Assembly (NCBI GenBank): GCA_945862045.1
Contig: CAMAWR010000018.1
Location: 1-32,544, forward strand
Source of the DNA: Bifidobacterium breve
GTDB lineage: Bacteria > Actinomycetota > Acidimicrobiia > Acidimicrobiales > Ilumatobacteraceae
Direction: 5' to 3'
Length of the DNA: 32,544 bases
Part shown: positions 7,867 to 14,716 of the stretch, in pieces
Layout: the number at the start of each line of letters is the position of its first letter
How positions within the stretch are numbered: position 1 is the stretch's first letter
Notes under the pieces: generated by a model
The model's input: the letters and a program-made list of their open reading frames with translations, nothing else
What the model was told of the DNA's origin: nothing
Databases searched by the model: none
Program-made: the position numbers and the translations under genes

Positions 7867-9068
7867 TGACTGAAGCCGTTATCGTCGCAACTGCCCGTAG
7901 CCCTATCGGACGCGCCAACAAGGGGTCCCTCGTTGATTTGCGCCCCGACGACATGAGCGCACAAATCATTCGCGCGTTGATGGCCAAAGTGCCACAAGTG
8001 AGGCCCGACGACATTGAAGACCTCATCATGGGCTGCGGTCAACCTGCTGGCGAAGGCGGTTTCAACATCGCCCGAATCGTGGCGATGCTCGCTGGTCTTG
8101 ACAACGTTCCTGGCGTAACCGTCAACCGTTACTGCTCGTCGAGTTTGCAGACCATTCGCATGGCCGCCCACGCCATCAAAGCCGGCGAAGGTGATTGTTT
8201 CATTGCTGCCGGCGTTGAAACGGTGAGTCGTTATGCCAGTGGTGCAAGCGACACCGCACCAAACGCCATCTTCAAGACTCCGGGTGAGCGCACCAAGGCC
8301 CGTGCCGCTGGTGGCCAGCCAACATGGACGCCGCCACAGGGCATCTCTGACATGTACATCGCCATGGGTCAGACCGCCGAGAATGTGCGTGAAGTTGAGG
8401 GCGTGACTCGTCAAGAGATGGACGAATTCGCTGCGCGTTCACAACAACTTGCGTGCGAAAACGCCGAGAATGGTTTCTTTGAGCGCGAGATCACGCCGCT
8501 GACATTGCCCGACGGTCGCGTCATCAGCAGAGATGATGGCCCACGTGCCGGCACCACCGCAGAGGGTTTGGCAGGTTTGAAGCCGGCGTTCCGCCCCGAT
8601 GGCCAGATCACCGCAGGAAATTCCTGCCCGCTCAACGACGGTGCTGCAGCCGTGCTCGTGATGAGCGATACGCGAGCCAAACAACTCGGACTCACTCCGT
8701 TGGCGCGTGTCGTGTCGTCGGGTGTGTCGGGTTTGAACCCCGAAATCATGGGTCTTGGCCCGATCGAAGCATCGCGTCAGGCATTGAAGCGTGCCGGTCT
8801 CACGATTGATCAAATCGACCTCGCCGAAATCAACGAGGCGTTTGCTGCCCAAGTGATTCCGTCCGCCAAACACCTCGGCATTCCGATGGACAGACTCAAC
8901 GTGCATGGCGGCGCCATCGCGCTCGGTCACCCGTTCGGCATGACTGGTGCACGCATCATGACCACTCTCATCAACGGGCTGCAACACCGCAACAAGCGCT
9001 ACGGTCTCGAGACCATGTGCGTGGGCGGCGGTCAAGGAATGGCGATGATCGTCGAGCGTCTGAGCTAG
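7866..9068 (+). CDS. Acetyl-CoA acetyltransferase / 3-ketoacyl-CoA thiolase
   Basis: A 400-residue thiolase performing CoA-dependent cleavage (or condensation) of beta-ketoacyl-CoA. The nucleophile Cys90 lies in VNRYCSSSLQT, His355 in GGAIALGHPFGMTGAR, and the second catalytic Cys385 in MCVGGGQGMAM; NEAFA is also present. The N terminus MTEAVIVATARSPIG is canonical, supporting the ATG start. Its position divergent from a CYP125-like P450 suggests beta-oxidation of a steroid or branched side chain, as for FadA5. However, the nucleophile context here (RYCSSS) differs from the QCGSG context I recall for FadA5, so orthology is doubtful and only the thiolase class is firm. It converges with a serine hydrolase 20 bp downstream. 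Confidence 0.95.
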   Translation: MTEAVIVATARSPIGRANKGSLVDLRPDDMSAQIIRALMAKVPQVRPDDIEDLIMGCGQPAGEGGFNIARIVAMLAGLDNVPGVTVNRYCSSSLQTIRMAAHAIKAGEGDCFIAAGVETVSRYASGASDTAPNAIFKTPGERTKARAAGGQPTWTPPQGISDMYIAMGQTAENVREVEGVTRQEMDEFAARSQQLACENAENGFFEREITPLTLPDGRVISRDDGPRAGTTAEGLAGLKPAFRPDGQITAGNSCPLNDGAAAVLVMSDTRAKQLGLTPLARVVSSGVSGLNPEIMGLGPIEASRQALKRAGLTIDQIDLAEINEAFAAQVIPSAKHLGIPMDRLNVHGGAIALGHPFGMTGARIMTTLINGLQHRNKRYGLETMCVGGGQGMAMIVERLS

Positions 9069-9081
9069 TTCAGCGCCAAAC

Positions 9082-9102
9082 AACTGGCCTAGCGGGCCAG
9101 TT
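9082..9102. terminator. Hairpin between convergent thiolase and serine hydrolase
   Basis: AACTGGCC (9082-9089) pairs perfectly with GGCCAGTT (9095-9102) around a 5-base loop. It overlaps the minus-strand hydrolase stop codon and lies just past the thiolase stop. There is no clear T-tract on either side, so its efficiency as an intrinsic terminator is uncertain. Confidence 0.5.
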
Positions 9103-9901
9103 CACTCAGCACAGCGGTGGAAAATTCCGGCCAGTGGGTGAGCGCCCAAGCGTCGAATTCGCGGTCGGCGAGCACGGCACAGGCCACGTCGGCAATCGGG
9201 TCGACCCATACGAATGCGCCGCTACCGCCGAAGTGCCCGTAGGTGACTGCTGAATTCCTTGGCGATGTCCAGTGCGGCTGTTTATCGCCACGAATTTCTG
9301 GCCCCAGACCCCACGGACAGGGGTCGAAGCGTCCGATGCCTGGCACGATGCCGTCCAACTCCGGGAATTGTGCGGTGACTGCCTCGACGAATGTGTCGCG
9401 CGCCAGCAATCGTGGGCGCCGCATCTCGGCGAGAAATAGCGACACGTTCACGATGTCGAGTCGCGCATCTTTGGCGGCGGAGCCCGACTGCGCATCACTC
9501 ACGATGCCGAGGGGTTCAAACACTGCGCCATCGACATATTCCCAAAATGGCATGTCGCTCGCAGCTGCGAGATGCGCCGCAACCATTTCATAACCCGTAT
9601 TCGAATAGATACGTCGCGCACCGGGTATGCCAATCGGTGCAGCACCCTCATACGGGTACCCGCCGGCATGCGCCAACAAGTGTCTCAGCGTGCAGCCTGC
9701 TTGACCTACGGCATCAGCGAGCGACACCGTGCCCTCTTCGCAGGCAACGAGCACCGCCCACCCTGTGATCACCTTGGTGACCGACGCCAGCCGAAATTCG
9801 TGCGACTCATCACCATGCAGGTGAATCTCGCCAGCCCGATCAATGACCGCTACCGAGACATTGTCGGTAGGCCACCCCGCGATGAGATCAAAGGCTCGCA
9901 T
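9089..9901 (-). CDS. Serine hydrolase, beta-lactamase class C / penicillin-binding-protein-like family
   Basis: A 270-residue protein with the SxxK catalytic motif in RLASVTKVITGW and a YSN motif (YSNTGYEMVA) typical of the class C beta-lactamase/esterase/DD-peptidase family. CTLRHLLAHAGGYPYEG matches the 'LLTHTSGL' family segment, and TYGHFGGSGAFVWVDP matches the C-terminal G-x-G strand region. It is shorter than typical AmpC or EstB proteins (about 350-400) and has no signal peptide, so it is more likely a cytoplasmic esterase or amidase than a resistance enzyme. It follows the DAHP synthase gene by 21 bp on the same strand and is probably cotranscribed. The substrate is unknown. Confidence 0.85.
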   Translation of the reverse strand: MRAFDLIAGWPTDNVSVAVIDRAGEIHLHGDESHEFRLASVTKVITGWAVLVACEEGTVSLADAVGQAGCTLRHLLAHAGGYPYEGAAPIGIPGARRIYSNTGYEMVAAHLAAASDMPFWEYVDGAVFEPLGIVSDAQSGSAAKDARLDIVNVSLFLAEMRRPRLLARDTFVEAVTAQFPELDGIVPGIGRFDPCPWGLGPEIRGDKQPHWTSPRNSAVTYGHFGGSGAFVWVDPIADVACAVLADREFDAWALTHWPEFSTAVLSELAR

Positions 9902-9922
9902 CGCGTGCGACGCTACTTGTCG

Positions 9923-11272
9923 TTACTTGGCGTTGCGAATCAGGTCAGCGACACGAAACGCCAAGTCAATTGATTGACGGGCATTCAAGCGTGGGTCACA
10001 CACCGTTTCGTATCGTGTGTCGAGGTCGCCTTGCGACACTGCTTCGACACCGCCGAGACATTCGGTGACATTTTCGCCGGTGAGTTCGATGTGGATGCCA
10101 CCCGGCCACGTGCCTTCCGCGCGATGGGCGGCCACGAAGCCGACTATTTCACGGAATATTTCGTCGAAGTGTCGAGTTTTTCGACCGTTGTCGGCGGTGA
10201 AGGTGTTGGCATGCATCGGGTCACAAATCCATACCACGGGGTGTCCGGCTTCGCGCACGGCGCGCAGAAGCGGACGCAGGGACGCCTCGACGTTGTCGGC
10301 ACCCATCCGCGAAATGAGCGTCAAGCGGCCCGGCACACGATTGGGGTTCAGCGACTCACACAGCGACAACAGATAGTCGACCGTCGTGTTCGGGCCGATC
10401 TTCACACCGATGGGGTTGCCCACGCCGCGCAAGAACTCGACGTGCGCACCGTCCAGTTGGCGTGTGCGTTCGCCGATCCACAACATGTGGGCCGAACAGT
10501 CGTACCACTGACCCGTGAGTGAGTCTTGCCGGGTGAGTGCTTCTTCGTAGCCAAGGATGAGTGCCTCGTGCGAGGTGTAGACGTCGACTTCGTGCAAGGC
10601 ACTGTGGCTCTCGGTGTCGACACCGCACGCCCGCATGAATGCCAAGGCACGCTCGATTTCGGCAGCCATCTGTTCGTAGCGCTGGCCTTCGGCGCTCGTC
10701 GCCACGAACTCTTGGTTCCAGGCGTGCACGCGATTGAGGTCGGCGAAACCACCCTTGGTGAACGCCCGCAGCAAGTTGAGCGTGCTCGCCGACTGATGGT
10801 ATGCCTGCACGAGACGCTGCGGGTCGGGCGTGCGAGCCTCTTCGTTCGGCGCAGGGTCATTCACCATGTGTCCGCGGAACGCGGGCAATTCACGCGCACC
10901 AATCTTTTCGGTATTCGACGAACGTGGCTTGGCAAATTGACCGGCGATTCGCCCGACTTTCACCACCGGCACACCCATCGAGTAGGTGAGCACGACTGCC
11001 ATCTGCAGGATTACCCGCAGCTTCTCGCGAATATTGACAGCGGTGAATTCGTCGAAACTCTCCGCACAGTCACCTGCCTGTAACAAAAATGCATTGCCGT
11101 TGGCCACATGACCGAGTGCCGTCAGCAGCGTGCGCGCCTCGCCGGCGAAAACCAGCGGGGGATACGACTCAATTTGTTTGAGCGAGCGATCGAGGGCGGC
11201 ACTGTCGGGCCATTCGGGTTGTTGGTCAGCGGGGTGCGACTGCCAAGTGGTTTTTGTCCAGTTACGTGGCAT
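9923..11272 (-). CDS. aroG: 3-deoxy-7-phosphoheptulonate (DAHP) synthase, class II
   Basis: Condenses phosphoenolpyruvate and erythrose 4-phosphate in the first step of the shikimate pathway. The 449-residue protein has the plant/actinobacterial class II layout: MPRNWTKTTWQSHPADQQPEWPD at the N terminus, LLQAGDCAESF, GRIAGQFAKPRS, GVGNPIGVKIGPNT, and the C-terminal VVWICDPMHANT and GGIHIELTGENVTECLGG segments. The ATG at 11272 has a strong Shine-Dalgarno sequence (GGAGG) 5 nt upstream. It lies 37 bp downstream of the sigma-factor gene on the same strand, with its own candidate promoter and palindromic operator in the gap. Chorismate made here could feed the chorismate mutase fusion at about 24 kb. 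Confidence 0.97.
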   Translation of the reverse strand: MPRNWTKTTWQSHPADQQPEWPDSAALDRSLKQIESYPPLVFAGEARTLLTALGHVANGNAFLLQAGDCAESFDEFTAVNIREKLRVILQMAVVLTYSMGVPVVKVGRIAGQFAKPRSSNTEKIGARELPAFRGHMVNDPAPNEEARTPDPQRLVQAYHQSASTLNLLRAFTKGGFADLNRVHAWNQEFVATSAEGQRYEQMAAEIERALAFMRACGVDTESHSALHEVDVYTSHEALILGYEEALTRQDSLTGQWYDCSAHMLWIGERTRQLDGAHVEFLRGVGNPIGVKIGPNTTVDYLLSLCESLNPNRVPGRLTLISRMGADNVEASLRPLLRAVREAGHPVVWICDPMHANTFTADNGRKTRHFDEIFREIVGFVAAHRAEGTWPGGIHIELTGENVTECLGGVEAVSQGDLDTRYETVCDPRLNARQSIDLAFRVADLIRNAK

Positions 11273-11287
11273 TGCACCTCCGCATTC

Positions 11288-11310
11288 AGGCTAGGGAGGT
11301 CAGTTGACCT
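11288..11310 (-). promoter_or_regulatory. DAHP synthase promoter with palindromic operator
   Basis: On the minus strand TAGCCT (11293-11288) is a -10 candidate 15 nt before the aroG ATG. The 14-bp palindrome AGGTCA-N2-TGACCT (11297-11310) lies directly upstream in the -14 to -30 interval, where a repressor would block polymerase. It overlaps the stop codon of the upstream sigma gene. The regulator is unknown. Confidence 0.5.
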
Positions 11311-12137
11311 TAAACGGTGAGGTAGTCGGGCGCGTCTTCTTGCAACGACTCAACGGCACGGCTCACGAGACGGCGGGCGGCCTCGGCAGTGACACCGAGT
11401 TCTTCGCCAACTTCGCGGAAACTCTTGCGCTCGCCACCAAACAACCCAAAGCGGGCTTCAACGGCGTAACGGGCGCGTGGGTCAAGCGTGTCGAGCAACC
11501 TGTTCAACATGTCATCTGAGGCGCGCGACATGACGGCTTCCTCGGGGCTCATGTCGTGGTTGGGGACGAGGTCACCAAGCGTTGCATCGCCATCGTCGCC
11601 GATCGGCTTGTCCAACGACACCGGTGTGGTGAGGCGGTGCAGCTCGGCGTTCTCGGCGGTGAGACCTTCGGCATCGCCCGAACCCTGACGCAACGCTGCA
11701 CGCAAGTTTGCGGAGCGGTCGCCAGGAATACGAATGAGGCTGGCCTTTTGGTCAAGCGCGCGACCGATGGCTTGGCGAATCCAGAATGTTGCGTAGGTCG
11801 AGAATTTGAAACCACGACGCCAGTCGAATTTGTCGACGGCGTGCTCAAGACCGAGGTTGCCTTCTTGGATGAGGTCGAGCAGGTCCATGCCCTGTGGCAG
11901 CGGGTAGCGACGTGCAATGGAGACGACGAGTCGCAGGTTGGCGCGAATGAAACGATCCTTGGCGCGCTTTGCGTCGCGGATGTCTTTGCGCAGGGCTGCA
12001 CCGCGCTGCCCCTTCTTCCACTTGGCTTCGGCCAGGCGGCCAGCTTCAATTGCTTTGGAGAGCGTTCGCTCATCCTCGGCGTTGAGCAGCGGCACTTTGC
12101 CAATGTCGTTGAGGTACAGACCAATGGAATCAGACAT
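11310..12137 (-). CDS. RNA polymerase sigma factor, RpoD-related short form
   Basis: A 275-residue sigma-70 protein. Region 1.2 is at the N terminus (DSIGLYLNDIGKVPLL). Regions 2.1-2.4 follow (RFIRANLRLVVSIARRY, DLLDLIQEGNLGLEHAV, FKFSTYATFWIRQAI), and the region 4 helix-turn-helix is at the C terminus (SFREVGEELGVTAEAARRLV). Compared with RpoD, the usual W433-W434 pair is Phe-Trp, and the start of region 3 reads RIPGDRSAN instead of RIPVHMIET, so the His and Glu that read extended -10 TG motifs are missing. Region 3 is also roughly 17 residues shorter. A group 2 (SigB/HrdB-relative) or otherwise divergent factor is most likely. It has its own consensus-like promoter and precedes aroG. Confidence 0.92.
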   Translation of the reverse strand: MSDSIGLYLNDIGKVPLLNAEDERTLSKAIEAGRLAEAKWKKGQRGAALRKDIRDAKRAKDRFIRANLRLVVSIARRYPLPQGMDLLDLIQEGNLGLEHAVDKFDWRRGFKFSTYATFWIRQAIGRALDQKASLIRIPGDRSANLRAALRQGSGDAEGLTAENAELHRLTTPVSLDKPIGDDGDATLGDLVPNHDMSPEEAVMSRASDDMLNRLLDTLDPRARYAVEARFGLFGGERKSFREVGEELGVTAEAARRLVSRAVESLQEDAPDYLTV

Positions 12138-12239
12138 GTTTGGTGCTTTCTAGTGGGCACGGCGACACACCTCGCCCGCAAGGGGCTCAATATGGCGTCG
12201 GGGGGTTGTGGGGGATTCTGGTATTCGGGGAAATACGAA

Positions 12240-12267
12240 GTTACAGGATTGTCACGCACGATGTCAA
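12240..12267 (-). promoter_or_regulatory. Consensus-like promoter of the sigma-factor gene
   Basis: On the minus strand a perfect -35 TTGACA (12267-12262) is followed, after 16 bp, by TGTAAC (12245-12240; four of six match TATAAT). This predicts a start near 12233 and a leader of about 95 nt before the ATG at 12137. A small inverted repeat, GTATT-N6-AATAC (12221-12236), covers the predicted start and might be an operator. This is the best -35 element seen in the window. Confidence 0.55.
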
Positions 12268-12382
12268 GGGGAATGTTGCAAATCTCGTCACATTCGCGAT
12301 AAAAGCACCCGGGATGGCGCCGTTGTGGGGTTTGGTGTGGGTTTGCAACGGTGTGGCTCGGGGTGTTCGGCCAACTGACTCC

Positions 12383-12388
12383 TAGTAT
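12383..12388 (+). promoter_or_regulatory. Leaderless -10 element of nadD
   Basis: TAGTAT ends 7 nt before the GTG start at 12396, so transcription would begin at or next to the start codon. No convincing -35 is seen. The spacing matches the other TA-N3-T elements listed here. Confidence 0.5.
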
Positions 12389-12395
12389 TCGCAAC

Positions 12396-12983
12396 GTGTC
12401 GCTACGTCTCGGGGTGTTCGGCGGCACTTTCGACCCCCCGCACCGGGGGCATCTCGCCGTAGCCCGCGCCGCTCGACGCAGCCTGACCCTCGACCGTGTC
12501 GTGTTGATGGTGGCCAACGACCCATGGAAAAAGTCGCCTGGACGGGCCATTACGCCAGCACCAGATCGCTTGGCGATGGTGCAGGCGCTCGTGCATGGCG
12601 AAGACGGGCTCGAAGCAAGTGATGCCGAAATTCGCCGTGGTGGTGCGAGTTATACCGTGGTCACGTTGCGTGAGTTAGCCGCGGCAAACGCGGGCGCTGA
12701 GCTGTTCCTGATCATCGGCCGCGATCTTGTGGATGATTTTTCGTCGTGGTACGAATCGGTCGAGATTGGGCGATTGGCCACGATCGTTGTTGTTGATCGC
12801 CCGGGTTATGTGACCGATCCGCAGCGTGATTGGAAGATGTTGATCGTCGATCCGATTGATGTCAGCAGCACCGAATTGCGCGACGCCGTGCGAACGGGCC
12901 GCGATGTGTCGACCAACGTTCCGTCGGCGGTGTGTGATGTGATTCGCGCCCGTGGTTTGTATGAAGCGGTGCCGACCCCGTGA
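12396..12983 (+). CDS. nadD: Nicotinate-nucleotide adenylyltransferase
   Basis: Adenylylates nicotinate mononucleotide to deamido-NAD in NAD biosynthesis. The 195-residue protein opens with the nucleotidyltransferase signature GVFGGTFDPPHRGHLAVA, containing the H16-x2-H19 motif. It also has FLIIGRDLVDDFSSWYES and the C-terminal VSSTELRDAVRTG (ISSTxxR motif). GTG 12396 is preferred because it places the family N terminus directly after the start and follows a leaderless -10 hexamer; an in-frame ATG at 12351 would add unconserved residues. The stop overlaps the next start as GTGA, so this is the first gene of a coupled nadD-LCP-rsfS operon, a common actinobacterial arrangement. Confidence 0.96.
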   Translation: MSLRLGVFGGTFDPPHRGHLAVARAARRSLTLDRVVLMVANDPWKKSPGRAITPAPDRLAMVQALVHGEDGLEASDAEIRRGGASYTVVTLRELAAANAGAELFLIIGRDLVDDFSSWYESVEIGRLATIVVVDRPGYVTDPQRDWKMLIVDPIDVSSTELRDAVRTGRDVSTNVPSAVCDVIRARGLYEAVPTP

Positions 12984-14182
12984 CGGTATTTCGCGCGCGT
13001 CAAGTACGTGCCCTGCGGATTGCAATCGCCTCGGGTGTTGCTGCTGCACTTGTCTTGCCGATCGGTATTGCAACAGCGTTGAATCAGTTGCTCGACTCAC
13101 GTGCAGCAACCGCAGTGTCGGAAAGTGGCGTCACCATTCCCGACACCCCGGCAGCGCTCATCGCCGGCCTCGGCGAGGGTGGTCAACTCACTCATTTGTT
13201 CGTGGCGATACTTGCCGCCGATGGTGTGGGCGGCACCGTGGTGCTGTTGCCGATCGGCGCCGCCACCGAAACAACGCAGCCCACAGACGCAGGTGCCGCC
13301 ACGCCAGCACCACGCCGTTTGGCCGACGTGTATGCCAAGGAAGGGCTGGCTGGTTTGGCCAGTGAAGTGCAGGGTTTGCTTGATGTGTCGTTCGTGGCCG
13401 TGGGCGCACTTGCGCGGGTTGAACTCATCAACTTGTTCGCGCCGCTGGGTGGAGTCGATGTGTTGCTTGATCGCGAGGTGGTGACAGTCGCCGTCGACGG
13501 CACCGAGACCAAGTTGGCCGATGTTGGTTCGGCGTCGCATCCAATCGACCGTGTGGTCGATATTCTGCTCGCCCGACGTGGCAACGAAACAGAATCCCTG
13601 CGGTTTTCCCGTCACCGTGAGGTGTGGAACGGCATCGTAAAGCGGACGGGTGCTGGTCTTGAGATTCCACCCGAAGTCGACACCACGCCCGCCGGCCTCG
13701 CGAATGCCACCAATTTCATGCGTCGCGTGTTCGGTGGGGCGCTGCAGGTGTGGCAATTGAGCGCGGCGCCGGTGCTCGACAAGTCGCTCAATCCGCGACG
13801 CAGCGATTTGTATTCACTCGATCGTGCCGAAGTAGTGATGGTGTTTGCATCGGTTGCACCGAGTGCCCTCGCAGGAGGCGACGTGGCACTCACGGTCATG
13901 ATCGACAGCCCCTTCAACGACCCAATCGTGAGTCGCGCCGCAGTTGCAACCCTGCTGGAAGCGGGCATCGGGGTCGGTGTGATGCGTGAAATTTCGGCCC
14001 AAGAAGCCGACGCAACGGTCATTGCTGCTGACCCCGAGGTGCAAGACGCACTGACCGCGCTTTTGGCAGGTGGGCTCGGAGCGATTCAGGCGCAAGAATG
14101 GGCGACCAGCGTGACCGGCATTGACGCGTCGATCACCTTGGGCACCGACTTTGCCAACTTGGTACGTAACGGAGGAAAATGA
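12980..14182 (+). CDS. Membrane-anchored LytR-CpsA-Psr (LCP)-like protein with LytR_C domain
   Basis: A 400-residue protein with a short basic N terminus and one transmembrane segment (about residues 12-35), so most of it would be outside the membrane. The middle is a divergent LCP-like domain (HLFVAILAADGVGGTVVLLPIG; VELINLFAPLGGVDVLLDREV; TETKLADVG). The C-terminal ~100 residues resemble LytR_C (ALTVMIDSPFND, LLEAGIGVGVMREI). LCP enzymes attach polymers to peptidoglycan, but the usual RSDT/Arg-rich pyrophosphate-binding motifs are not evident, so activity is uncertain. GTG 12980 overlaps the nadD stop by 4 bp, and the stop overlaps the rsfS ATG by 4 bp. Position between nadD and rsfS supports the assignment. 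Confidence 0.65.
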   Translation: MTVFRARQVRALRIAIASGVAAALVLPIGIATALNQLLDSRAATAVSESGVTIPDTPAALIAGLGEGGQLTHLFVAILAADGVGGTVVLLPIGAATETTQPTDAGAATPAPRRLADVYAKEGLAGLASEVQGLLDVSFVAVGALARVELINLFAPLGGVDVLLDREVVTVAVDGTETKLADVGSASHPIDRVVDILLARRGNETESLRFSRHREVWNGIVKRTGAGLEIPPEVDTTPAGLANATNFMRRVFGGALQVWQLSAAPVLDKSLNPRRSDLYSLDRAEVVMVFASVAPSALAGGDVALTVMIDSPFNDPIVSRAAVATLLEAGIGVGVMREISAQEADATVIAADPEVQDALTALLAGGLGAIQAQEWATSVTGIDASITLGTDFANLVRNGGK

Positions 14183-14544
14183 CAACTAAGGTTGACACGG
14201 ACACTCTCGATGTGGCGCGAAGTGCCGCACGTGCAGCCGACGACAAACAGGGCAGTGACATCCGTGTCTTTGACGTGTCGGAAGTGTTGCCGATCGTCGG
14301 GTTGTTCGTGGTGACGAGTGCCGGCAACCCGCGACTGGTGCGCACCATTGCCGGTGAAGTCGAAGATCGTGTGCGAAAAGACCACCGCCGTTCACCAGTG
14401 CGCACCGAGGGTATTTCTGAATTGCAGTGGGTCTTGCTCGACTACGGCGATGTCGTCGTGCACATTTTCGCCGAAGAGACCCGCCGTTTCTATGAAATCG
14501 AGCGCTTGTATCGCGACCGTCCGAATGTCGAGTGGCGGGGCTGA
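14179..14544 (+). CDS. rsfS: Ribosomal silencing factor RsfS (Iojap family)
   Basis: Binds ribosomal protein L14 and blocks subunit joining when nutrients are short. The 121-residue length is standard. Family features are DIRVFDVSEVLPIVGLFVVTSAGNPRLVRTIAGEVED, then EGISELQWVLLDYGDVVVHIFAEETRRFYEIERLY, which contains the nearly invariant W-x-L-x-D-y-G-D-v-v-v-H-x-F block. The ATG overlaps the upstream stop (ATGA) and GGAGG lies 5 nt upstream within the preceding gene, so translation is coupled and well initiated. It is the last gene of the operon and is followed by tRNA-Ala. Confidence 0.96.
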   Translation: MTTKVDTDTLDVARSAARAADDKQGSDIRVFDVSEVLPIVGLFVVTSAGNPRLVRTIAGEVEDRVRKDHRRSPVRTEGISELQWVLLDYGDVVVHIFAEETRRFYEIERLYRDRPNVEWRG

Positions 14545-14558
14545 CTCGCCGCGCGTGG

Positions 14559-14585
14559 TTGCGGTGGCGCAACATCCGATAGATT
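14559..14585 (+). promoter_or_regulatory. Candidate promoter of tRNA-Ala
   Basis: TTGCGG (14559-14564), a 15-bp spacer and TAGATT (14580-14585) lie 14 bp before the mature tRNA 5' end. The spacer is short, so the -10 is the better supported part. Confidence 0.4.
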
Positions 14586-14599
14586 GACGTGGCGATTTC

Positions 14600-14672
14600 G
14601 GGGCTGTAGCTCAGTTGGTAGAGCGCCTCCATGGCATGGAGGAGGCCAGGGGTTCAATTCCCCTCAGCTCCA
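14600..14672 (+). tRNA. tRNA-Ala (anticodon GGC)
   Basis: A full cloverleaf of 73 nt can be drawn. The acceptor GGGGCTG pairs with CAGCTCC and includes the G3-U70 wobble that specifies alanine. The D-stem is GCTC/GAGC. The anticodon stem CCTCC/GGAGG holds the loop ATGGCAT with anticodon GGC. The variable loop is AGGCC, and the T-stem AGGGG/CCCCT holds TTCAATT. The discriminator is A. The 3' CCA is not encoded (CGA follows), so it must be added by nucleotidyltransferase. The anticodon reads GCC and GCU codons. Confidence 0.98.
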
Positions 14673-14702
14673 CGAGACGTAAGGCAACAATTCGGCCACG
14701 CC

Positions 14703-14708
14703 TAGTCT
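14703..14708 (+). promoter_or_regulatory. Leaderless -10 element of the second LLM gene
   Basis: TAGTCT ends 8 nt before ATG 14717, implying a leaderless or nearly leaderless transcript. There is no Shine-Dalgarno sequence before this start. Confidence 0.45.
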
Positions 14709-14716
14709 GCAATTCG

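Noticed and set aside
7839-8414. The P450 reading frame stays open for another 192 codons upstream on the minus strand.
   Set aside because: The extension is entirely antisense to the thiolase, has no recognisable domain, and P450 homology begins right at ATG 7838.
11549-12550. A 333-codon minus-strand open frame overlapping the sigma gene and nadD.
   Set aside because: It is out of frame with the sigma gene, has Arg/Ser/Thr-rich composition, and conflicts with two clearly identified genes and their promoters.
14615-14716. Upstream extension of the second LLM gene to an ATG within the tRNA.
   Set aside because: It would translate most of tRNA-Ala; the family N terminus and a -10 hexamer point to ATG 14717.
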